DNA from: Tunturiibacter empetritectus
Lineage (GTDB): Bacteria > Acidobacteriota > Terriglobia > Terriglobales > Acidobacteriaceae
Assembly (NCBI RefSeq): GCF_014201375.1
Contig: NZ_JACHDZ010000001.1
Coordinates: 62,001-126,000 of the forward strand
DNA: 64,000 nucleotides
Direction: 5' to 3'
Made by a program: the position numbers and the translations under genes. Shown here in pieces: positions 1-8,340 of the stretch (the stretch's first letter is position 1; every line of letters begins with the position of its first letter). The notes below the pieces were generated by a model. The model searched no databases. It saw nothing but the letters and a program-made list of their open reading frames with translations, and was not told where the DNA came from.

Positions 1-1
1 C

Positions 2-994
2 TTGATAAGCGAGCTCGGTGCTGGTGTGGTTCGGGGAGATGGGGCGAATGTGACGCTTGCACCGATGCATGCTGAGAGTCAAAGGCTTGCAGATGTGTTG
101 AATCGGCTAAGTCTGAATGAGCTGGATGGTTCTGCTCCTGTGGAGGTTACAGTTGAGGGGCAGAGCGCGAAGACGCCGCAGGAGCTTGTGAAAGCGCTGA
201 TGGCTACCGGGCACACAGTGGTGGTGGCAGATGCACGGTACTTTGCCAACTTCGGGCACTTTCATTACAAGGGGCAGGATGTGATGATGCCGTTCTGGGT
301 GGACTCTCAGATTCGCATACCGGGGACGAGGCGTCCGCTGTTGGTTCCGGTGAGTCATGCTGAGTACGAGTGGGAGGTTCGCGGGCCGAAGGTGAATGCG
401 GATGTGAGTTGGTACTTCGGCATCGACGGCAAGGCGGAGTTTCGCACGATGGATACCCAGGATCAGCCTTGGGTGCTGGGTCGCCATGCGCATGAATATC
501 GTGATGCGGATGCGGTGGAGGTGACGCGGCTGGTGGGGAAGATGGCGATTGCGTATGTGCATCAGCATCTGGCGCGGCCGGACCTTCCGTTTGGCGGGTA
601 TTATCCGCTTGGCGTTTGCCAGGACGGCGTTGCTGCGATTGAGAGGAAGATGACGGGGAACGACACTCTGTTTCCCAACACTGCGGATGGAGCACTGTTT
701 GACGATCCACGTGATGCGGAGATCAATGAACTGATCAAGGCTATTCCGAAGGACCGGGAGGGAGGCGTGCCGGAGCCTGCACGGATCTTCGGTTCGCTTC
801 CGACTGCTGATCTGAATGCGATTACGATTCCAGGGTTGGCCGCTGATCTCGAGAGCGTGCATGCTGCCTGGCAGGATGGGTCACTGGAACGGACGCCCTC
901 GTGGATACGGAAAGTGACGTTGAGAGTTGTCGGCGTGGCAGCTTTGGGGATGCTGGCGGGAATTGTGGTGTGGCGAAGAAGGCGGAATCGCTGA
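2..994 (+). CDS. hypothetical protein with C-terminal membrane anchor (5' end may be cut by window)
   Basis: I do not recognise the family. The frame is open from the first bases of the window and begins with a possible TTG, so the true start may lie outside. The 330 visible residues look like a folded extracytoplasmic domain rich in Trp, Tyr and His. The protein ends in one hydrophobic segment of about 20 residues followed by a basic tail (WRRRRNR), which fits a C-terminal tail anchor or the end of an exported protein held in the membrane. It is followed by a 92-base gap and then a small basic-protein gene on the same strand. No catalytic motif is obvious and no function is proposed. Confidence 0.6.
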   Translation: MISELGAGVVRGDGANVTLAPMHAESQRLADVLNRLSLNELDGSAPVEVTVEGQSAKTPQELVKALMATGHTVVVADARYFANFGHFHYKGQDVMMPFWVDSQIRIPGTRRPLLVPVSHAEYEWEVRGPKVNADVSWYFGIDGKAEFRTMDTQDQPWVLGRHAHEYRDADAVEVTRLVGKMAIAYVHQHLARPDLPFGGYYPLGVCQDGVAAIERKMTGNDTLFPNTADGALFDDPRDAEINELIKAIPKDREGGVPEPARIFGSLPTADLNAITIPGLAADLESVHAAWQDGSLERTPSWIRKVTLRVVGVAALGMLAGIVVWRRRRNR

Positions 995-1086
995 CACTGC
1001 TGATGGATGTCGTTTGAGGTGCGGTGTTCGGATGTTGATGCAACGTTGTGGCGGTCTTGAAGCCTCTTAGTGTGAGGAGGAACTCT

Positions 1087-1350
1087 ATGACTACGAAGAA
1101 AGCAACAGCAAAGAAGATGTCTGCGAAGAAAGCTTCGGCAAAGAATGCCGCAAAGAAGAGTTCGACGCGAAAGTACAGTCCTTCGGCCAGCAAGAACGTC
1201 GAGACTGAGATGCGCGAGATGAAGAAGGGTACGCTCAAGAGTGGTCGCAGCGGGAAGAAGGTGACCAATCCGAAGCAGGCGATTGCGATAGGTTTGTCAG
1301 AGGCGCGGAAGGCCGGTAAAAAGGTTCCGCCGCCGCCGAAGAAAGGGTAA
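1087..1350 (+). CDS. DUF6496 small basic (histone-like) protein
   Basis: An 88-residue, very lysine-rich protein. The first 30 residues are Lys/Ala/Ser repeats of the KKATAKK type, as in histone H1-like bacterial tails. The second half, from YSPSASKNVETEM to SEARKAGKKVP, matches what I know of the DUF6496 family, whose function is unknown; nucleic-acid binding is an inference from charge. The start is the ATG at 1087 because GTGAGGAGG lies 8 bases upstream; an in-frame GTG at 1048 lacks such a site. The stop is two bases before the next gene, so the two are probably co-transcribed. Confidence 0.8.
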   Translation: MTTKKATAKKMSAKKASAKNAAKKSSTRKYSPSASKNVETEMREMKKGTLKSGRSGKKVTNPKQAIAIGLSEARKAGKKVPPPPKKG

Positions 1351-1352
1351 GG

Positions 1353-1808
1353 ATGACTGAGGTCGAGAGGTATCGCACGATGCTGGAGGTCGCGCTGAAG
1401 GAGGCTCGCACAGGGCGGAGTGAGGGTGGTGTTCCGATCGGTGCGGCGTTGTTTGATGGGGATTGCAAGCTGTTGGCCTCGGGAAGAAATCGCCGGGTGC
1501 AACAGGATGATCCGTCGGTGCATGGAGAGACCGATGCCTTTCGACGCGCGGGCCGGCAGCGGTCTTATAAGGACAAGGTGATGGTGACTACGCTTGCTCC
1601 TTGCTGGTACTGCAGTGGGCTGATTCGGCAGTTTGGCATTCGCACTCTGGTGGTCGGAGAGAGCAGGAATTTTTCTGGCGGGGTGGAATGGCTGAAGCAG
1701 TTGGGCGTGAAGGTGATCGACCTGGATTCGCAGGAGTGTTCGGATCTGCTGACCGGGTTTATTGCGGAAAAGCCTGAGATCTGGAATGAGGATATCGGTG
1801 AGGAGTAA
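1353..1808 (+). CDS. cytosine deaminase, yeast Fcy1 type
   Basis: Predicted zinc-dependent nucleobase deaminase that converts cytosine to uracil plus ammonia in pyrimidine salvage. The zinc-site signature of the CDA fold is visible: His57-Gly-Glu59 with Glu59 as proton shuttle, and Pro83-Cys84-x-x-Cys87. The C-terminus (WNEDIGEE) strongly resembles the end of the yeast enzyme Fcy1 (WFEDIGE), and the 151-residue length fits that small dimeric group rather than the larger CodA type. The start ATG follows the DUF6496 stop by two bases, with a GGGTAAGG ribosome site inside the end of that gene. A guanine or other nucleobase substrate cannot be fully excluded. Confidence 0.88.
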   Translation: MTEVERYRTMLEVALKEARTGRSEGGVPIGAALFDGDCKLLASGRNRRVQQDDPSVHGETDAFRRAGRQRSYKDKVMVTTLAPCWYCSGLIRQFGIRTLVVGESRNFSGGVEWLKQLGVKVIDLDSQECSDLLTGFIAEKPEIWNEDIGEE

Positions 1809-1868
1809 AGGCTCCGCGGCAAAATCGCTCTCTCGTGAAGATGCTCTCTAATATGGAATGATGGAGAG

Positions 1869-2423
1869 ATGGGAATTGAGTCAGAGAGCGGATTTGGTTG
1901 TAGCGTGTGTGGCGAGCGTCACGTTTTGTCTTTGAGCTACAGCGTCAAAGCTCCGTTGGCCGTGGGTGCGATTCCGACGGAGGAGTTCGATCAGCGAGTG
2001 GTGATTACTCCAGATCAGTGTGTGATCGATGGCAAAGATTTCTATCTGCGCGGACGTATTCTGGTGCCTGTGATTGGGCTGGAGGAGCCGTTTATCTGGG
2101 GAATTTGGGCTGAGGTGGGTCCGAAGAACTTTGTGCGGTCGAATGAGCTGTGGGTCGTTGAAGGGCGAGAGAAAGAGCCGGCGTTTCCGGGCTGGGTGAA
2201 TTCGCAGCTGTCGGTGTTTGGCGATACCTACAACCTTGAAGTGAATGTCCAGACGCAACCTGTTGGGCAGCGGCCGCAGTTTACGATTGTGAATCAGGAT
2301 CATCCGCTGGCAGTAGAGCAGAGGGATGGGATCACGATGGAGCGTGTGGAAGAGATTGCGGTGAAGATGCTGCATCCAGTCCTGCCGGACGGGCCCGCTG
2401 CGCTTAGCCACCCCACAAACTAA
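1869..2423 (+). CDS. DUF2199 domain protein
   Basis: A 184-residue cytoplasmic protein with an N-terminal Cys-x-x-Cys (CSVCGERH) followed by a compact domain matching the DUF2199 family in layout: zinc-knuckle start, the phrase EPFIWGIWAEVG, and an FPGWVNSQL turn. Function is unknown. The last dozen residues (VLPDGPAALSHPTN) are encoded by the left arm of an intergenic inverted-repeat element that also occurs three other times in this window, so the natural C-terminus has probably been replaced or extended. The stop codon lies in the loop of a perfect 10-bp hairpin. No clear co-transcribed neighbour. Confidence 0.8.
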   Translation: MGIESESGFGCSVCGERHVLSLSYSVKAPLAVGAIPTEEFDQRVVITPDQCVIDGKDFYLRGRILVPVIGLEEPFIWGIWAEVGPKNFVRSNELWVVEGREKEPAFPGWVNSQLSVFGDTYNLEVNVQTQPVGQRPQFTIVNQDHPLAVEQRDGITMERVEEIAVKMLHPVLPDGPAALSHPTN

Positions 2424-2520
2424 GACCTGTTTGTGGGGACCCCGGTTCGCGTGGTCACTTCGTGACTTGTATACCTTTTCTTGACTGCTGACCGGCTAGG
2501 CGGCCTCCCGTTGGTTGGCG
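2379..2520. repeat. inverted-repeat element, copy 1 (rearranged)
   Basis: Begins with the family signature GTCCTGCCGGACGGGC, continues to the CACTTCGTGACTTGTATACC block, and has a separate piece of the inner arm (GGCCTCCCGTTGGT) near 2500-2520. Compared with the complete copies at 6945 and 38334, the right outer arm is missing and an extra hairpin is inserted. It overlaps the end of the DUF2199 gene. Confidence 0.75.
2411..2438 (+). terminator. hairpin at the end of the DUF2199 gene
   Basis: CCCCACAAAC and GTTTGTGGGG form a perfect 10-bp stem with an 8-base loop that contains the DUF2199 stop codon. There is no T-run behind it, so intrinsic termination is uncertain; it may also serve transcripts from the convergent permease gene. 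Confidence 0.4.
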
Positions 2521-2525
2521 TGGTA

Positions 2526-3911
2526 TTAGATTGCTGAGGATTGGCGACGCGTGGTGAAGCCGAACCAGGCCATGCCGCCGAGGATGTAAGCGAGATAGAC
2601 GTACGGTAGCCAGTTGTAGGGGCGCTCGGGGACGGGGTATAGGGTTCCGGCGAGTGCCAGGACGATGGCGAGTGTGGTGGCGGTGGAGAGGATCAGCGAA
2701 GCGCTGGTGAGGTGGTGGTTGCGCTTGAGGTAGAGGGGAAACGCGATTGCGGCGAGACCGTAGGTGGTGAGGAAGCCGTAGACGGCGAGGGAGCCCATCC
2801 AGCCATAGATGTCGGTTCCGGCTACTCCGCGGAGAGCGAGGACTGTCACAGGGAGCGCGGTGAAGATTCCGGAGACGAGGACTGCTGAGGCTGGGGTGGC
2901 GTTCTTGCGGTGGGCCAAGCCAAGTCGCTGGGGGACGAGGCCGTTGTGGCCCATGCGCATAAGGACGCGCGCGGCCGCGGTGATGCAGGCGAGGGTGCAG
3001 GCGAACATGCTGACGAGAGCGCCGAAGTCGATGAAGGGGCCGAGCGGGGTGACGCCGGCAAGTGTGGCAAGGACGCGCATGGGTGCGGTGGACTCGCCGA
3101 GGTTCTGGTGGGCGGTGTGCATGCCGAGGGTTTCAAGGTAGGCGCAGAGGATGAAGAAGAGGCCAGTGAACACGGCGCTCTGGATGACTGCACGGGGGAT
3201 GGTGCGGAGCGGATTGGAGGCTTCGGCTCCGAGGGTGGTGGCGCTCTCGAAGCCGACGAAGCTGAAGAGGGCGAGGACGACGCCGAGACGGACTCCGGAG
3301 GCGGTGACGCCTTGCAGGTGGAGTTGGACGTGGTCGATGTGGAGGCCGTTGTGCCAAAGCAGGAGCGCGAGGACGATGGCGATGAGCGCGACGGATATGG
3401 CTTCGATCCAGAGCATGAGGCGGGCGGAAACCTGGACGTCACGATAGGCGATGAAGGAGGAGACGCCGACGCAGAGGATCGCGAGGAGGAAGGTTGGGGC
3501 CGACCTGCCGATGATCGAGAGGAGGAAGACGTTGGCGTAGTTGATGAAGCCTCCAGCGACTGAGGCTCCCGTGGCGATGTAGGCGAGCAGGAGCGCCCAG
3601 CCGGCGATGCCGCTGATGGATGGCGGTAGAGAGGAGGTGGCGTAGGTGTACAGCGAGCCGGAGCAGGAGGTGTAGCGGGCGAAGCGGCTGATGCAGAGGG
3701 CGATGAGCAGGACGGCGGCGGTGGCGAAGAGGTAGGCGAGCCAGGTTCCGTTGCCGGCGAGGACGAAGACCAGAGGGATGGTCATGGTCGGTGTGGTTGT
3801 GGGAGCGATGGTGGAGATGGATTGGGCGAGGGTCTCCATCGGCGAGAGGATGTTCGCGCGCAGACCGGGAGGAGGAGCGAGGGAGGCTTCGGATTCGGCG
3901 ACTTGCTCCAT
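2526..3911 (-). CDS. APC-superfamily amino acid permease
   Basis: A 461-residue integral membrane protein with about 12 predicted transmembrane segments, the usual size for amino acid-polyamine-organocation permeases. The N-terminal helix reads SISTIAPTTTPTMTIPLV, corresponding to the broken first helix that binds substrate in this fold, and a later GFESATTLGAEASNPLRTIPRAV segment matches the conserved helix 6 and loop of the family. It should import amino acids or related amines in symport; the substrate cannot be told from sequence. It stands alone on the minus strand, facing the DUF2199 gene. The start is the farthest in-frame ATG, consistent with a roughly 20-residue cytoplasmic leader. 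Confidence 0.87.
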   Translation of the reverse strand: MEQVAESEASLAPPPGLRANILSPMETLAQSISTIAPTTTPTMTIPLVFVLAGNGTWLAYLFATAAVLLIALCISRFARYTSCSGSLYTYATSSLPPSISGIAGWALLLAYIATGASVAGGFINYANVFLLSIIGRSAPTFLLAILCVGVSSFIAYRDVQVSARLMLWIEAISVALIAIVLALLLWHNGLHIDHVQLHLQGVTASGVRLGVVLALFSFVGFESATTLGAEASNPLRTIPRAVIQSAVFTGLFFILCAYLETLGMHTAHQNLGESTAPMRVLATLAGVTPLGPFIDFGALVSMFACTLACITAAARVLMRMGHNGLVPQRLGLAHRKNATPASAVLVSGIFTALPVTVLALRGVAGTDIYGWMGSLAVYGFLTTYGLAAIAFPLYLKRNHHLTSASLILSTATTLAIVLALAGTLYPVPERPYNWLPYVYLAYILGGMAWFGFTTRRQSSAI

Positions 3912-4242
3912 TGTGCTTGATCCTTCTTGTGTCGTTGGGGACAGAGATGCGGATGCTGAAGCGTTGCCGGATGTCCGGGGCAGAGCTGCTGGTGGCTGGA
4001 ACGATGACAGGGAGTTAGATCGAGGATAGCTGAAGTTGGCAGGAGCGCGAAGGGGTATCTTGCGCGGGTATCGATGACGCGAGTCTGCCGTAATTGAACG
4101 CAGAGGTTGGTTTGCCGGAAAAGGCTAACTTGTTGCTGCGATGGAACTCTTCAGAAGAGTGAACCGGAGATCTTCAAAGTCTCAAAATAGGTGTAAGCTT
4201 TCGGGCGGGTCCCCCACACACCTAAATCTATGAGGTACGACC
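3912..4242. other. gene-free stretch between divergent genes
   Basis: A 331-base region between the permease and a divergent exported protein. It should hold both promoters. AT-richer sequence at 4165-4200 is the best place for the rightward promoter, but I cannot fix -35/-10 boxes. No convincing open frame, repeat or structured RNA was found. Confidence 0.4.
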
Positions 4243-4686
4243 ATGAAGGCGTTCGCACGTTGTTTCGTCGCTTTGGTACTTACAGCTATTCCGCTCAGCG
4301 GGCTGGCACAACAGTATTACAGTCATGTCGGAGTTACTCGAGCTGTAAAGCTTCGGATATTGCCGGGGAAGACGAAGGAGTTTTACGAGGCGTTCGCTTA
4401 TGCGCCTAAGGTCTTTGAGGCGGAAAAAGCAGCAGGAATAATCACGGGCTATCAGATTTTCGCTTCAGTTAACTTCGAGGGACCGGAGAAGTGGGATGTG
4501 ATGTATGTGCTCCACTTCAAGAACATGGCCGTGCTGGATACGTCCGGGGATCTGGCCGAACCGATTATTGCGAAGGTGTATGGCTCGCCCGAGAAGAGAG
4601 CCGAGGTGCTCAAGATGAGGGCGGAGAGCACGGAGGTGGTCTCGAGCGAACTGGTTCGCGAGATTCAACTGAAGCCGCTGCCATAG
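4243..4686 (+). CDS. exported hypothetical protein
   Basis: A 147-residue protein with a clear Sec signal peptide (MKAFARCFVALVLTAIPLSGLAQ, cleavage near residue 23). The mature part is a short alpha/beta domain with the pattern of a dimeric ferredoxin-like fold (VTRAVKLRILPGKTKEFYEAF). The same style (export signal, then a domain scoring a x-PGK-x-E-F/A motif) recurs in the exported protein at 54918-55754, so the two may be distant relatives. Function unknown. TATGAGGT lies upstream of the ATG as ribosome site. It converges on the FmdB-type gene. Confidence 0.7.
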   Translation: MKAFARCFVALVLTAIPLSGLAQQYYSHVGVTRAVKLRILPGKTKEFYEAFAYAPKVFEAEKAAGIITGYQIFASVNFEGPEKWDVMYVLHFKNMAVLDTSGDLAEPIIAKVYGSPEKRAEVLKMRAESTEVVSSELVREIQLKPLP

Positions 4687-4711
4687 ACTGAAGCTCGGAG
4701 CGCCTGCGCGG

Positions 4712-5128
4712 CTATTTCTTGTCTGACGACGAGGAGGCTGCTGCCGCAGGCGCTGCTGCCGGGGCGGACGTGACTGCCGGAGAGCTGCTGTTCGAAGAGC
4801 TGGAGTCGGTGCTCGACTTTGAACCACCAGACTTGGAGTCTCCGGACTTGGCATCACCAGACTTGGAGTCGTCAGATTTCGAATCGGCGGACTTCGAGTC
4901 ACTGGCGCTTGATCCTGAGCCATTGCTATCGCTCGAGGACTTTGGTTTGGCGTTGCCGTAGCCGTCCGCGTACCAGCCCCCTCCTTTGAAACTAATCGCT
5001 GGAGCGGAGATGACCCGCTCGAGGTGGCCGCTGCAGTGAGGGCAGACGGTGATCTCGGGGTCGGAGAACTTCTGGATCTTTTCTGTGTGCTTGTGGCAGG
5101 TGGTGCATTCGTATTCGTAGAGCGGCAT
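4712..5128 (-). CDS. FmdB-family zinc ribbon protein with low-complexity tail
   Basis: Residues 1-45 are the FmdB-type regulatory zinc ribbon: MPLYEYECTTC with Cys8, Cys11, Cys29 and Cys32 as ligands, then HLERVISAPAISFKGGGWYADGYG, all typical of the family. The family is linked to regulation of formamidase in one methylotroph, but most members have no known role. The remaining 90 residues are an unstructured repeat of Ser/Asp/Lys (SKSxDSKSGDxKSG) followed by Ala and Ser runs, probably generated by repeat slippage. It lies 85 bases downstream of serA on the same strand. Confidence 0.88.
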   Translation of the reverse strand: MPLYEYECTTCHKHTEKIQKFSDPEITVCPHCSGHLERVISAPAISFKGGGWYADGYGNAKPKSSSDSNGSGSSASDSKSADSKSDDSKSGDAKSGDSKSGGSKSSTDSSSSNSSSPAVTSAPAAAPAAAASSSSDKK

Positions 5129-5167
5129 GGTGTTCTTTCTTTACTTCTGATGATTGTGATGCGGTCC

Positions 5168-5195
5168 GAAGACTGAAGATGCGGTTTCAGTCTTC
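5168..5195 (-). terminator. hairpin between serA and the FmdB gene
   Basis: GAAGACTGAA and TTCAGTCTTC pair perfectly over 10 bp around an 8-base loop just past the serA stop codon. No long T-run follows, so it may be an attenuator, an mRNA end-stabilising stem, or a weak terminator. Confidence 0.45.
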
Positions 5196-5212
5196 AGACG
5201 GTGCTGCAGGCG

Positions 5213-6835
5213 TTAGAGTTTGCCTAGTTCGATGAGGCGGACGCTGGCGATGGCTTCCACTTTGCGCAGGGCTTCAACGGCGGCGGTAGCTGAGGCGGCT
5301 TTGGAGACGTCGATCTGAACGACTGCGAGGGCCTGGCCGTGCGGGACGCGATGGCTTTGTGTGGAGCTTGCTCGGCCTAGGGCGAAGTTGGCGATGTTGA
5401 CCGAGTGGTCGCCGAGGATGGTGCCGATGCGGCCGACGACGCCGGGGACGTCGTGGTTACGGATGGCGACGAGGGTGCCGTGGAGTGGTGCCTCGATATC
5501 GATGCCGTCGTAGCTGAGCAGGCGGGGCGAGGTGCCGTGGAGGACGGTTGCGGAGGCGCTGGCGTCGCCCTGGGAGGAGTGGAGAACGATCTTGAGGACC
5601 GAGCCTGCGCCGCCGATGGTGAACTCTTTTTTGTCTTCCTGAATGCGGATGCCGCGCTCGGCTGCGATGGCGGCGGCGTTGATGCGGTTGGCGGTGCTGC
5701 CTCCGTCTGCTCCCGAGAAGATGCCGGCGAGGGCGGCGTTGCGTATGAGGTCGGTCTTGCCCGAGGCGATGCGGCCGGTGTAGGAGATCTGGATGTTTTC
5801 GAGATTGCCTGGGGTCGCATGCGCGAGGAATTGACCGAGGCGTTCGGCCATCTCGATGTAGGGGGCGACCTCTTTGTACTCCTCGTGCGATAGGGAGGGG
5901 AGGTTGACGGCGTTCTGGACGACGCCGAGCTTGAGGTAGTCGCGAACCTGCATGGCGAGCTGGATGCCGATGGCCTCCTGGGCTTCGTCGGTTGCTCCAG
6001 CGATGTGCGGAGAAAGCAGGACGTTATCCAGATTGTAGAAGGGAGACTCCTTGAGCGGCTCCTGATGGAAGACGTCGAGGGCTGCGCCGCCGATGTGACC
6101 GGATTTGATGGCGTCGGCGAGGGCCTGTTCGACGATGAGTTCGCCGCGGGCGCAGTTGATGATGCGAATGCCCTTCTTCATGATCTTGATGGAGGTCGCG
6201 TTGATGAGGCCTTCGGTCTGGGTGGTGAGGCCGACGTGGAGGGTGAGGTAGTCGGAGGCTTTGAAGATCTCGTCGATGGGGACGAGGGTGACGTTGTTTT
6301 CGCGGGCGATGACGGGGGCGACGAAGGGGTCGTAGCCGATGATCTCCATGCCGAAGCTGGCGGCGCGGCGGGCTACTTCGAGGCCGATGCGGCCCAGGCC
6401 GACGATGCCGAGGGTCTTGCCGCGGAGCTCTTGGCCCTGGAGGGATTTTTTGTCCCACTTGGCCTGGTGCATAGTGGCGTTGGCGCGGGGGATGGACCGG
6501 GCGAGGGAGATCATGAGGCCGAGGGTGAGTTCGGCGACGGCGACGGCGTTGGCGCCGGGGGTATTCATGACGACGATGCCGCGATGGGTGGCGGCATCGG
6601 TGTCGATGTTGTCGACGCCTACGCCGGCGCGGCCGATGACACGGAGTTTGGGAGCTGACTCGAGGAGCTTGGCGTCGGCCTGGACGGCGGAGCGGACGAC
6701 GAGAGCGTCGGCATCGGCTAGTTCGGCTGCGAGGCCGTTTTTAATCTGGTCGGGGGTAACGATCTGCCAGCCGGGTTCTTGTTGGAAGACGGCGAGGGTT
6801 GCAGGGGAGACTTTTTCAGCGAGAACGATCTTCAT
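5213..6835 (-). CDS. serA: D-3-phosphoglycerate dehydrogenase
   Basis: Catalyses the first step of the phosphorylated serine pathway, oxidising 3-phosphoglycerate to 3-phosphohydroxypyruvate with NAD+. At 540 residues it is the long form. It has the substrate/catalytic domain with the NAD-binding motif GIVGLGRIGLEVA near residue 143, the catalytic Arg (NCARGELI), Glu and His (SPHIAGAT) of 2-hydroxyacid dehydrogenases, then an intervening (ASB) domain and a C-terminal ACT domain (LVAIRNHDVPGVVGRIGTIL) that usually senses serine. A class V aminotransferase gene 3.6 kb away could supply the next step. The start ATG is supported by conservation of MKIVLAEKVSP. Confidence 0.96.
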   Translation of the reverse strand: MKIVLAEKVSPATLAVFQQEPGWQIVTPDQIKNGLAAELADADALVVRSAVQADAKLLESAPKLRVIGRAGVGVDNIDTDAATHRGIVVMNTPGANAVAVAELTLGLMISLARSIPRANATMHQAKWDKKSLQGQELRGKTLGIVGLGRIGLEVARRAASFGMEIIGYDPFVAPVIARENNVTLVPIDEIFKASDYLTLHVGLTTQTEGLINATSIKIMKKGIRIINCARGELIVEQALADAIKSGHIGGAALDVFHQEPLKESPFYNLDNVLLSPHIAGATDEAQEAIGIQLAMQVRDYLKLGVVQNAVNLPSLSHEEYKEVAPYIEMAERLGQFLAHATPGNLENIQISYTGRIASGKTDLIRNAALAGIFSGADGGSTANRINAAAIAAERGIRIQEDKKEFTIGGAGSVLKIVLHSSQGDASASATVLHGTSPRLLSYDGIDIEAPLHGTLVAIRNHDVPGVVGRIGTILGDHSVNIANFALGRASSTQSHRVPHGQALAVVQIDVSKAASATAAVEALRKVEAIASVRLIELGKL

Positions 6836-6944
6836 GGACCTTCTAATTCCTCTTCTTCTTGCTTTTGGGCAAAGTGGCCGCTACTGCGGTTTGGGACGGG
6901 AAGACACGAACAACGCTGCGAACTTCTAGTGTACTTGGGATTGC

Positions 6945-7138
6945 GTCCTGCCGGACGGGCGCCCTACGCGGGCAGCGGTCACTTCGTGACTTGTATACCG
7001 CTTCGCTTGGTCCTTCCGTTGGTCGCAAGCTAAAGTCCACGCCGACCAACGGGAGGCCCTATGCTGCTCATCCTGCCCTGACCGGTACACGCGTCACGAA
7101 GTGACCGCTCCGCGCGTAGCGGGTCCGTCCGGCAGGAC
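6945..7138. repeat. inverted-repeat element, copy 2 (complete, 194 bp)
   Basis: Outer ends are GTCCTGCCGGAC and GTCCGGCAGGAC, exact inverted repeats. Inside, GCGGTCACTTCGTGAC is mirrored by GTCACGAAGTGACCGC, and an inner pair around TTCCGTTGGTCG / CGACCAACGGGAGG flanks a short centre. The whole can fold into a long cruciform. No open frame or direct target duplication is obvious. Confidence 0.85.
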
Positions 7139-7146
7139 ATCAGCTT

Positions 7147-8313
7147 TCAAAGAAAGAAGTGGGGGACAAAGGAGCTGAGGTTGTCGGTGATGGGGTTGAA
7201 GGACTCGCGGACGCCCAGGCCGCAGCAGTCCTGGTCGATCATCCAGAGGCCTAGGACGGTGTGGCGATGGTCGAAGACCGCGTCGGGAGCGAGGGTTTGC
7301 ACGATTTGTTTGCCGTTGTAGGGGCCGGGGGTGGTGGCGATGTTGGTGCCTTCGCGGACGAGGGTGATATTGGCGCCCTCGCGGGACATCAGCGGCTTGC
7401 GGACATAGTTGCGGAGCTGAGCTGCGGCGGGCGATTCGGCGAAGTGGGATTCGAGGAGTAGCTCGTGGTTGGGGTAGAGCTCCCAGAGGATGGGCAGGAT
7501 GCCTTTGTTGGAGAGGAGCATCTTCCAGATGGGCTCGATCCAACGGGTGCTGGGGTAGGTGTCGATGGCGTGGGGACCGAACTCCTCCTGAAGCATGGCC
7601 TCCCAGGGGTAGAGCTTGAAGATGGAGAACATGGGCTGCTCGTCGGGATCGAGGAAGAGCTGCTGCTCGTCGTTCCAGCCGATCTCGTTCATGAACATCT
7701 GCAGGGTCTCGAGGCCGGCCTGCTGGGCGGTGTCGCGGAGATAGGTGATGGTGAGCTGGTCTTCGGGGTTGTCGAGCGCCGCGAAGTAGATTGGCTTCGA
7801 GAGGTAGGGGTCGATGTCCTTCCACTTGGCGATGAGCTTTTCGTGGATGGAGTTGAACTGGTCCGGCTTGGCGGAGACGAGCGACGAGGGCATGTCTTTG
7901 AGCCAGTGCCACTGGACGACTGCGGCTTCGAGGAGGGAGGTGGGAGTGTCGGCGTTGTACTCGAGGAGCTTGGGGGCGTGGCCTGATTGTGCCCCGGCCC
8001 AGCTTAGATCGAAGCGGCCGTAGAGGGCGGGCGGCTCGTTGTTCCAGGCCCACTCGATGGCTTCGATGGCGAAGGCGGGGATGTCGAGTTCGGCGTAGCG
8101 CTTCTGGTCGATGATGTGCTGGGCGGCGGCGAGGCACATCTCCTGCAGGGTGTTGCCGGCGGCTTCTAGGGTGTCGATCTCGGCTGCGGTGAAGCTGTAG
8201 GCGGCGGACTCGTCCCAGTAGGGCGTGCCGTTTTCGAGGGTGTGGAAGGTGAGGCCTACGGACTCGACTTTTTGCTGCCAGTTGTCGCGGGGGGCTAGGG
8301 TGATGCGCTGCAT
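7147..8313 (-). CDS. glutathionylspermidine synthase-like ATP-grasp ligase (YgiC/YjfC family)
   Basis: A 388-residue protein matching the synthetase half of glutathionylspermidine synthase in size and sequence (E. coli YgiC and YjfC are also about 387 residues). ATP-grasp hallmarks seen are GRFDLSWAG, KLLEYNADTPTSLLEA, and the ending LGVRESFNPITDNLSSFVPHFF. The family joins a carboxylate to an amine or peptide using ATP; true substrates of YgiC-type members are not established. The gene follows a lipoprotein gene by 27 bases, the same order as ygiB-ygiC in E. coli. The repeat element begins eight bases past its stop. Confidence 0.9.
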   Translation of the reverse strand: MQRITLAPRDNWQQKVESVGLTFHTLENGTPYWDESAAYSFTAAEIDTLEAAGNTLQEMCLAAAQHIIDQKRYAELDIPAFAIEAIEWAWNNEPPALYGRFDLSWAGAQSGHAPKLLEYNADTPTSLLEAAVVQWHWLKDMPSSLVSAKPDQFNSIHEKLIAKWKDIDPYLSKPIYFAALDNPEDQLTITYLRDTAQQAGLETLQMFMNEIGWNDEQQLFLDPDEQPMFSIFKLYPWEAMLQEEFGPHAIDTYPSTRWIEPIWKMLLSNKGILPILWELYPNHELLLESHFAESPAAAQLRNYVRKPLMSREGANITLVREGTNIATTPGPYNGKQIVQTLAPDAVFDHRHTVLGLWMIDQDCCGLGVRESFNPITDNLSSFVPHFFL

Positions 8314-8340
8314 GAGTCTCCTGTTTTATTGCTTGCGGAC

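Noticed and set aside
107-862. Long open frame opposite the first gene
   Set aside because: It mirrors the codons of the plus-strand gene, is rich in Arg and His without a recognisable motif, and has no ribosome site. High GC makes such antisense frames common here.
4144-4165. Riboswitch-like palindrome CTCTTCAGAAGAG in the gap before 4243
   Set aside because: The loop would be too small for a stable hairpin and nothing around it matches a known riboswitch.
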